This document shows, one piece after another, positions 55,052 to 64,000 of a stretch of DNA of 64,000 nt (within the stretch, counting starts at the first letter, position 1; each line of letters begins with the position of its first letter). Origin of the DNA: Psoroptes ovis (taxonomy: Eukaryota; Arthropoda; Arachnida; Sarcoptiformes; Psoroptidae); NCBI GenBank assembly GCA_002943765.1, contig PQWQ01000004.1, positions 2,728,001 to 2,792,000 on the forward strand. The letters run 5' to 3'. The notes under the pieces are model-generated. The model worked only from the letters and a program-made list of their open reading frames with translations, made no database searches and had not been told where the DNA came from. The position numbers were made by a program, and so were the translations under genes.

Positions 55052-55804
55052 TTGTTTTAAAAACTTGGCTTGTTCGAATTTTTATGTATGCCATTCGGTC
55101 TCCGCAACGCTGCGCAGACGTTCCAACGCTTCATCGACGGTAATGCTTCAGTCGAAAAAAACGATAATGACATTGCGGAAGAAACGCCATCCAAGCCCTT
55201 GGATTGGGAAATCAACATTCAGAACTTTTTCGATTTATATCATAATGAAAATTCTCACACTTTAAATCGAAAAATTGAAAAATTCGCCATTCAAATGTGC
55301 AAACGTATTAAAAAATGGACGCGAAGCCTACCCATCGTCCTATTTGGACTACGTTCGATCCGCAAAGAAGACCTTCAAGCATCACCAGCAGAGTTACTTT
55401 ATGGTACTCCATTGACTGCACCAGCTGATTTGATCCGCGATGAATTAGATCATAATCTCTGGACGACCGATTAGTTCAATCAACAACTGCAAAAGTTGTT
55501 TACCAATATTGTACCAACACCAACAAGAGTACAATCCAAACTGGAGTCGTACATACCAGTTTCGCTTCAATCGTGCACACACGTATGAGTCAGAAACGAA
55601 AACCCAATGGCTCTTCAACCGCCGTACACTGGTCCTTCCCGGGTGATTGAACGTACTAACACCCATGTGACCATTCGTACTCAAAATGGCGAAGACGTGG
55701 TGCATATTGAACGCGTGAAACCAGCCATCGTAGAAAAATCGGTGCGAATCGACACCTTCCTTCCTCGGCGACGAGGAAGACCCAAAAAAACTTGAAGGGG
55801 AAGG
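55052..55804 (+). pseudogene. Truncated pol remnant: RT scrap and integrase end
   Basis: The frame from 55070 begins with the Ty3/gypsy reverse-transcriptase motif CMPFGLRNAAQTFQRF. After about 20 more residues it passes into integrase-type sequence (WTRSLPIVLFGLRS, LQASPAELLYG) and stops at 55474. A second frame, 55607-55795, gives the integrase tail (PYTGPSRVIER, DVVHIERVKPA, RRRGRPKK) and stops directly at the polypurine tract. The two frames differ, so at least one frameshift plus a large internal deletion separates the copy from a working pol. No aspartic protease, RNase H or integrase catalytic core is visible. It is non-functional as it stands. Confidence 0.85.
55794..55804 (+). other. 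Polypurine tract of LTR retrotransposon
   Basis: GAAGGGGAAGG directly precedes the right LTR and overlaps the TGA stop of the integrase frame. This is the classical position for plus-strand priming. Confidence 0.8.
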
Positions 55805-55965
55805 TGTAGTCACAGTCATCGATGTTGATGTCATCAAATGACTGTCACTTAAAACTAAAAACCTAAAATTCAAAATTTAAAATCTTAAATATTTTCTTGT
55901 ATATAAACCAAGTTTTTAAAACAATAAAATTCATTCAATTAGCAACAATCAAACTGATTGCTACA
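55805..55965 (+). repeat. Right LTR, 161 bp
   Basis: Same length and ends as the left LTR, with four base differences by eye. One of these breaks the 12-bp inverted repeat near its start. It is followed by ATTT, the second copy of the target duplication. Confidence 0.92.
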
Positions 55966-57026
55966 ATTTAAACTTTGTTTTTGATCAATCAAACAAAGCA
56001 AAACATGATAAAAGTTATCAAAATTCATTTAACCTCAATTTTTGGATGATCTTTTTCTTTTTTTTGATCAGAATTTCACAAACATACTCCTGCTAACCTC
56101 AATCAAATTGTTTTTTATTATCACCGAATTTATTACAATAATTCAAATAAATGTGAAAATATTTCACCTGAAATTAATTAAAATTTATTTGCGAATCGCA
56201 TGATATTTCTGAATTTTCATATTGAATTAAATATATTCGAATTTTACACCGGAATCATCATTTATACTTGTAAAGGTCACTGGCTTATGATATCAATTTT
56301 CAAGATTTTAATAGCATAAAAGAGTTGAATTTCCGAAAACATTTCTAGTTTTTCGGAGAAAAAAATTGATTAAATTTGCTTTTGTTTTTTCTTAATCAGA
56401 TTGTTTTACTGCTTTTGTTGTTATTTTGATAATTAATATTATTTATCGTAATATTTCAAACAAGAACGGAAAAATTCGGAACAAATGCTTGACCGACATT
56501 TTTATTTTGCATTCAATTACATTCAAAGAGATGTGAAAATAATGAAAATTTCATTTATTTTCATCTTATTTTACCTTCTTTATCTTCTTCTTCTTCTTCT
56601 TATATTTCAAAGATAAACAATCATTTTTCACGCATGTTGCATCTGTTCTTCTTTTATTTAAATAATTATACAAGAAATTATTTCATTTTTTTTTTCTTAA
56701 TTTCATTTCCATTTGTTTTGGTTTTTAATTTCTCTCTCTCTCTCTCGCTTATTATGATAATAACATTGAATTTTTCTCGATTCATAAATAAATGAAAAAA
56801 ATTTCAGTGCAAAAACGGTAAAAAAAAAGATTATGTAATCAGAATTTTAAACGTTTGAAGTTGTTGTTGTTGTTGTTGTTATTGAAAATTATTGAATTTA
56901 TTATTGAAATTATTGCCATTATTATTATTATTATGGTTATCAGAGTAATATACAAGATTTCAAGATTAATTTGTATATATGCATGTTTAGATTGCAGCAC
57001 TATTTATGTATTTCTTTTTTTTTATA

Positions 57027-57106
57027 TTAGATTGTCCAGAAAGTTCTGGCCAATTTTCATGACCAACTCTATTGATTAGACGGAATGAACTTTTCGGACA
57101 ATCTAA
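57027..57106 (+). mobile_element. 80-bp mariner-like MITE, copy 4
   Basis: Starts TTAGATTGTCCAGAAAGTTC and ends GAACTTTTCGGACAATCTAA, the most symmetrical ends of the set. The core matches copy 1 in the same orientation. TA flanks the left side only. Confidence 0.78.
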
Positions 57107-58344
57107 GATGTATAATCTCCAATTTCTAAACCGTTTTTTTTTTTATTTGCATGCATTTACTTTTGTATGAACATATTATTGAAAATTATTAATTCAAATT
57201 TTTTTTTGTTGTACACTCATTCAATTATAATAATAATAATAATAATAATAATCATATAATGCTGACAGCAGCATAAGCAGCATATGCATTGAACATGCAT
57301 GATGCATTGAGCATACATAAATGATGATGCCTTATTGTCCAGTTTTTACTGTTTTTTATTTTATCTATTTATTTTACCTAAATTTGCTTTGATCTTGATT
57401 TTTTTTTCGATGAAAAAAAAGAATAACAACAAATTTCAATTATTTTAATTGAAATCAATTATTATTATTTGGGTTATTTCTTATTTTATTTTATTTTTTT
57501 TTCATTAATTTAAAATTTTTAAAATTACTCGTTGTTTACATCTTTGAATTGAAAATTTCATTTCATTTCATCTTAATTCATTTTTGAATATAAATAAATA
57601 ATGTTTTTCTATGCAAAATCAAATGCACATTCAAAGCCTTTGCAATGCTAAAAATTCAATTCTACTCAAATTATTGTTGTTTTGGTCAATTTAACTAAAA
57701 TTTTACCAAAACATATAAACATATCAAAGTAAAAATAATAATAATGATAATACTGAGAATGAAAAAGATCAAATTTTGAAATTTTGAAAGACGAAATTTT
57801 CGAATCATGCAATCAATTGATTGATTGATTGATAGATGGAATTTAACTTTGACCTAGAAAATAGATCATGAAATTTTGGACAAAGAAAATCAAATCAAAT
57901 CAAAAAAACCTTGAAAAATGTTGTAAACCAATTTTTATTTTTTTTAGCATTTGTTTCGATTGATTTTTCGTTTATTATTATTATTTTCATTGTATTAAAT
58001 AACAGATTTTCAATGGAAAAAGATGAATGAAATTGAAAAATGAACAAACAACAAACATTGAATGAAAACCCTTTTTCGATCAAATAAATAAAAACCTGAT
58101 TTTAATAATTTTGTTTGTTCGATGTATGTTTGATGGCTACATTTGTTTCATATTCAAGATGATGATGATGATGTTGCATTCATTCTAACAATTTATCTTT
58201 ATCGCTATTTCATTCGATCGAATGAAATAATAATAATAATTGTATTAGAAATTAAGGAAAATAGATAAATATATATTTTTCTTGGATTCAATAAGTTTTT
58301 TTTTGCCAATAATATCTATTTTCAAAATACTGTCTGTGATGTTA

Positions 58345-58376
<32 letters not shown>
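58345..58376. repeat. ATG trinucleotide microsatellite
   Basis: About ten consecutive ATG/GAT units. Confidence 0.9.
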
Positions 58377-59972
58377 CATATCCATTAAGAATTGAGTGCA
58401 AAAATAATGGCATAATTTTTTCATAGTTTCGCAATGAAAATAAATATATATATTTAGTATCAAAAATCTATTTATTTTATTATTATTTCAAATAAATAAA
58501 TATATTTTTTTATGTGTGTAAATTGCATTATCATATGAAAAACTATTTATCATTATTGTTTTGATTATTATTTCAAGAGGTAGATTTGATAGATAGACAA
58601 AAGTATATGATGAAGAGAAATAAACAAAACAACGATTAGGTTAAATGTGAATAAAACAACATAAATGATAATAATATTATTACAAATGATCGATTTATTT
58701 TTATTTCAAATATCGATATAAAAATTTTTTGTCACGCTCATTCAAACTTTTGAATTGAATTCTTTTTCATTGAAATAAATGATAAAAAGTATTAGTTTTG
58801 TTGAAATAATAAAAACAAAAATAACTGGATTATAACTAGATGATGTTTGTGATTCTATGGTCGAAAGAATCACAAAATCACTTCAATATCATCAATTCTA
58901 GAGTAATTGGATTTTTTTTTTGTTTTGTTTTTGTTTCAAGTGATTTTCAAATATTTTGCAGCATTTCGACACCCTTAAACTCAACAATAAATCATTGTCA
59001 TCTGTCAAATGCTTATTTTCTCAAATTTTTTTTAATTAATAAAAATCAAATAAAAAAACAATAAATAATTATTGACATTTTTGTTAATTTGTAAACAACA
59101 TAGTGAATCAATTAGATTTGCTCGATTTTGAGAAGAAGAAAAAGAAGAAGAGAAATTAATTTATCTTTATTTTTGGCTGTTTCAGTTATCATTTTGACAT
59201 TCATAATGAATGAATGAATAATTTTTCAAAATGAATATCTATGACACTTGAATTAAGTAATTTGAATTGGTGTGTGTCCGATTCGCTGCTGCTGCTGCTG
59301 CTGTTGTTGTTTGTTGCTGTTGACAGCTAAATATTGATGATTGGCAAATAACCGAGGCAAAGAAGAAATGATATCAGGTGAAAAATTATTTCTTATTTTT
59401 CAATTTATCCATTCACATAAAAATGATGATAAAATATTAATTATGTTATGATATTTTTCTCATATATCTTAGACATATTCTATTGAACAAAGTGTGAATA
59501 TATTAATATTTACATTTTGCATATTTTTCTTATATTATCTCATTTGTTGTCTTTGATTTTTGGTTTTTTTTTGAAATATCAGTTGGTTGTGAATTTATTA
59601 TGAATAATGATAAATGTATGCAATGTTTGTTCAAAAATTTGAGCCAAAAAAGTTGAAAATTGATTGGAATATCAATTGAATACGAAACAAATTTATTCAT
59701 AAAGATAAAGGACAAAAAAAAACCACATGAATAAAGAAAAAGATTGATATTATATAACGGCAGAAAATCCAAATCCGAATTTAATTTAATGAAAATGTTG
59801 ATATCAAATTCTTTATTATCACAAAATTTTTATTAGGTATAAACTAATTAGTATTTTATCAAATAAAAGCAACAACGACAGCGACAACAACAACAACAAC
59901 AACAAAAACAGTTTCAAGTATCATTTCATTGGATTTTCACTGGGAAATTTTCGATTCAAATGAATGAATATA

Positions 59973-60052
59973 AAAGATTGTCCGAAAAGTTCATTTCGCT
60001 TAATTAGTAGAGTTGCTTATCAAAATCAGCCAGAACTTTCCGTACAACCTAA
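59973..60052 (-). mobile_element. 80-bp mariner-like MITE, copy 5
   Basis: Starts AAAGATTGTCCGAAAAGTTC and ends ACTTTCCGTACAACCTAA, with TA directly outside both ends (59971-59972, 60053-60054). The core matches copy 3. Confidence 0.76.
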
Positions 60053-63000
60053 TATAATGTGAATGAAAAAAAAATAGGAAAAATTCGAGTGAAAAAAAAA
60101 TAGATAAATAAATAAATGAATATATGAATAAATTAACATTCAAATTAAGAAATAACGGAAAATTTTTTTTTTTCAATAAAATTTCAATTAAATGCAAAAA
60201 TATCTTTCAAATGTTTTCGACAACCAACGAACGAACGAATGATATTGATGAATAATTCATTAACATTTTTCTTGATATAAACGGAAAAAATGATGACAAA
60301 ATGTTTTTTTAGATATTTTTATTTCGAATTTTAAATTTTTTTTCGTTCGTTTGAAATTCGGTATTTGTTTGTCGCTCAAATGTTGATTTATTTCACTCTA
60401 TTTTATTTTGGTCGTCGTTGTTTACTTATTGTCATTGAAATATTTTGAAATATTCACCATTAGTTCATTGATTTACATTTTTTTTTTCGGTCATTCTCAC
60501 ATGAAATTCTTATATATTTTCTTTTTTTGACCGACAAATTAATTGAAATCACTGATAATGAAATAAAATAACAACGACAACTGCTTATACAAATATAATA
60601 GAATCATTTGATTTAAAATTATTTTGAAAAAAAAGTAATTTAAAGTGATTATTTATATTCATCTATTTTTTATTTGATTTCTCTTCTTCTCTTGAAAATT
60701 ATTTTTCACAAACATGACGCTCAATTAAAATATCAACTATCACACATATCAGTGATTTGATAGAAAAAATAAAATAAGAATCTTTAAAATGAATTTATTT
60801 GGTAAAATTTTAATACCTTTTTAATTATCATTATTATTTTGATTTTAATTATCATCTTTATTATCATTCATTCATTCATTCACTCATTCCTTCGTTTTGC
60901 CATGGTAAAACCTTTAAAAATTTTATTATCATTGAAAATTTCGATTGATTTTAATACAAAAAAAAGAGAGGATGGATCAAATTCAGGTCAAATACTGTGA
61001 TGTCAAGACGGGAAAAAAATAATCATCAAAATCAACAACAGGATTCCATTACCGTCATCAATATCATCAACAACAACAAAAGTTGTCAAAGGGATTTGAA
61101 TCAAAGTGTCACTAAGAAAAATGATTACTGGTCATAGAAAATATTAAAAAAAAAAATATACATATTTCAACTACTAAATTTATATCGATTTCCTAGTTCA
61201 ATAACATTCATTTATATATGAACCAGAAAAATTTGAAAATTATATACATCATCATCATCATCATCATCATTATTTGTCGTCTACCTTCAAAAGATATTTA
61301 ATCATTATTATCATTTTAGTACAGACACACAGACACACACATTGAATTGAATTGATAATGATAAAATAGAGTAAATCACTTTGTATTTGATTGGAAATAT
61401 ATATATTTATTTTATTTATTTATTTTCTTTTGAATTTCTCGATTTCTAACCATCATCAACAGCTGTAGCAACAACAACAAAAAACAGAAATCATTAAAAA
61501 GTATGGCGGCAAAATATTTGATTTGATTTTGAATTTTTTTTTTTTTTGATTTCCCTGCAATAATATCTATGGCATTGTCGGTGTTCTTATTTATTTTCTT
61601 CTTCTTATTTCAAATTTATAAGAAATTTTTTCAGGGAAAAAAAATATAAAAAATGATTGAAAATTCACCAAAGTATTCATTAAAATAACGAGAAGAAGAA
61701 GAAGAAGAAAAAAAAATCAAATATATTTCGCACCTTTCCAATATCATTATTCTTATTTCATTTAATTTTTTTTTCTTCTCAAATTGAAACCATCGTTATG
61801 AAATATCATCTTTGTCAGATGAAAAAATGAATGGTGGAGAAAAAAATACTGAAATATATATGTTTTAATGTGTCTGTGTGTGAACATTTGAAAAAAAATA
61901 TGTGTCATATGCGGAAACGATATCAGCGATATGTAGCACATTTAGCAAATGCATTTGTTGTAAAAACTCAGCATTTTTAAAAAAATCAATTTTTCATTCT
62001 TAGGGTTAGCTTTTGTTGGAAATAATATCGAAAAATTGTATTTTAAAAATATTTAGGCTGTGAAACAATAATCCTTCAGTGAGATATGAATTTTTTTTTT
62101 CAAACTCACTTGATATGATCACCTTTTGAACGGCAAAATACCACTGAATAATTTATTTTGGAAAAAATAAATAAATAAATCAAACGAATATCACTGGAAT
62201 ATATATGGATTTATCTTTCATAATTTTTTCATGGAAGCAAAATTTATGGGCAAGATAATCGCTATGAAGATACAAATACCGTGAAGAATTTCAATGATAA
62301 AATTCTTTTACTTTGTCTTTTGTTTCCTCCTATTTCGTTTCTATTATTTTAATTTATTCATCCATTTATAACACATTCATTTATTTATTTCATAATTTCT
62401 CTTATTTAATCATATTATTTCAACTAAACAAAATGAACATTCGATGATTTATGTTCTCGAAAAAAATTCAAAAGAATTAATGCGGATAAACCGATTCGAA
62501 AGAACGAAAATAAACGAAAGAATTGAAATGCGAAAATATCCGAGAATTTTTATTTATTTTCGAGAATCAACAATAGCAACGATAATAATAAGGATAATAG
62601 AAGAATTGTATCCGCAAATATTTTAAAGAAAAACGACCAGCAAATACCACCTGGTTCACTTGTGCTGGCACACAAGCATCAAACCAAAATACGCAAGCAC
62701 ACACACATTTGTATTTTGGTATTCCAATTGATTAATGTAAATTTTGTACTTTCTTCTCTTTGTCCAATTCATATTGCACATGGAAGAATTTGTTCAAATG
62801 GACATTCTATTCAATGTTTGTAATAGAATTTCGGATGTGATAAAATGTATTCACTGCAACAAAAGCAGCCAGAAATTGAATGAAGAAGAAATATGAATTA
62901 TTTCACAGATTATCATTTCACAAAATATTTCGAGAAAGATTAAAAAATGTCCACGAAACGAAATGAAATTTATTTATGAAATATTTTGTTGCTGGAAAAG

Positions 63001-64000
63001 AAGCAGCATAAAGGATTAATGTACCATGATGACAGCGTGTAAAATGAAATGGTTTATCATTATACAAATAAACACAAGCAAAATGCACAAACATTTCTGT
63101 ACCGGAATGAAATGAGTGAAAATGTTTTTTTTTCTATGAAAAAATTAATTTAAAAAGAAATTAATTTGAAAATGTAACAAATGTGTGTGCAAATGTGTTT
63201 CATTGAAATTTTTAAATGTTTTCAATTTCATAAAAAAAATTGCTGATTTTTCTTTTTTTCGTTTTTGAATAAATTTTATCAAAGTTTTTTTTTCAATACG
63301 AAAATTAAATTTCATACACACATGTATTATTGAATATGTGTTCAATACATCATATGGTCATTGACCATATTTTGATGATTGATTCTTTTTCAATATTGAA
63401 GAAGCAAAGAAATAAAAAATCATCAAATTTCGCATGTTATTTTCAATTATTGATAGTATTAGTAGTCAAACAAGATAATCAAAATTAATATCAATAATAA
63501 TTATTACATTTTTTTCTGTTTTACAAGAAGGGATGATACAAGATGTAATATAATCTCATGGCATTCATTCATTCATTTATTGATGCATTCACAAAATTTA
63601 GGCATCAATGATCATTCCTGATGTACACCACAAATTTTATTCAAAAATATCAATCAAATTACAATGCACATCAATTGAAATTGCAAAAAAATAATTATAA
63701 TCATTGAAATATCAATGATTATTCAGTTCCTACTGCCCGAACAAATCAATATTTTCATCATGATTATTATTATTATTATTTTCACATTGATATTCAATTG
63801 AAAATATTGAATATTAAATATTTTTGTTTCACATCATTTTCAATGAAAAATGTAATTTTATGGTGAGAAAAAAAAGTGCAATCACGAAAATTTGAAATAT
63901 GTAATATTCGATTCATGTATTTTATATTCAAAAAATTGAATTCTTGTTTCGACATGAAATAATCCTTCAATCCTTCAAAAGAAAAAAAATATTCAATAAA

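Larger units (their letters stand above)
54891..55965 (+). mobile_element. Deleted Ty3/gypsy-type LTR retrotransposon
   Basis: Two direct repeats of exactly 161 bp (54891-55051 and 55805-55965), both starting TGTAG and ending CTACA, flank a 753-bp interior. Target duplication ATTT is at 54887-54890 and 55966-55969. The polypurine tract GAAGGGGAAGG abuts the right LTR. Interior frames read plus and encode a scrap of reverse transcriptase joined to the integrase C-terminal part; gag, protease, most of pol and the expected primer-binding site are missing. The LTRs differ at only 4 of 161 positions by eye, so insertion was fairly recent. It must have been mobilised in trans or deleted after insertion. 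The interior uses many G/C-ending codons, unlike the host genes. Confidence 0.9.
55970..64000. other. Gene-free AT-rich stretch with MITEs
   Basis: No exon recognised on either strand. It may be Wnt5 first-intron or upstream DNA. It contains two 80-bp MITE copies (57027 and 59973), AAT and ATG microsatellites (57231-57252, 58345-58376), a CTG run near 59286-59305 and the short palindrome ATATGGTCATTGACCATAT near 63,352-63,370. Open frames such as 59530-59772 and 60000-60197 are Phe/Leu/Ile-rich and unsupported. Confidence 0.55.

Noticed and set aside
55445..55873. 142-codon minus-strand frame across the retroelement
   Set aside because: Antisense of the integrase tail and right LTR; the plus-strand frames carry the recognisable motifs.
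1..64000. tRNA, rRNA or CRISPR array
   Set aside because: I saw no cloverleaf-capable GC-rich 70-mer, no rRNA-like stretch and no regularly spaced repeats with unique spacers. The many short repeats are microsatellites.

Overview
The window is eukaryotic nuclear DNA from a small, very AT-rich animal genome. Four intron-containing genes recognisable by eye are all metazoan: a nervous-wreck/FCHSD family F-BAR-SH3 protein, CLEC16A/ema, a transgelin/calponin-family protein and Wnt5. Introns are mostly 60-270 bp with GT-AG borders. Non-coding DNA is saturated with poly-A/T and short ATG, AAT, ATTC and ATTG repeats, and the proteins carry long Asn, Gln, Ser and His runs. This suits an arthropod with a compact genome. 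My best guess is an astigmatid mite (Dermatophagoides-like), but that rests on general resemblance, not on a search.

Layout: 1-27.3 kb holds no gene I can support. It contains microsatellites, one piggyBac-like MITE (4140-4286), several 80-bp mariner-like MITEs and an unexplained GC-richer patch near 15.6-15.95 kb. From 27.6 to 42.9 kb is a gene cluster: nwk (minus, 9 exons), then CLEC16A (plus, 6 exons, head-to-head with nwk across 3.9 kb), then a transgelin-like gene (minus, 3 exons, tail-to-tail with CLEC16A, 414 bp between stop codons). From 47.8 to 52.4 kb are the last five coding exons of Wnt5 (minus); its 5' signal-peptide exon was not found. At 54.9-55.97 kb lies a young, internally deleted Ty3/gypsy-type LTR retrotransposon with two 161-bp LTRs, a polypurine tract and a 4-bp target duplication. 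From 56 to 64 kb no gene was found, only two more 80-bp MITE copies and simple repeats.

How the genes relate: nwk (endocytic membrane remodelling) and CLEC16A/ema (late endosome, autophagy and mitophagy) both act in endosomal trafficking, and in Drosophila both restrain synaptic growth signalling at the neuromuscular junction. Wnt5 is a secreted ligand also used in axon and synapse development. The transgelin-like protein is an actin-binding cytoskeletal or muscle protein. Their proximity may be chance. No prokaryotic features, CRISPR arrays, tRNAs or rRNAs were seen. All calls are from reading the sequence; no similarity search was run.
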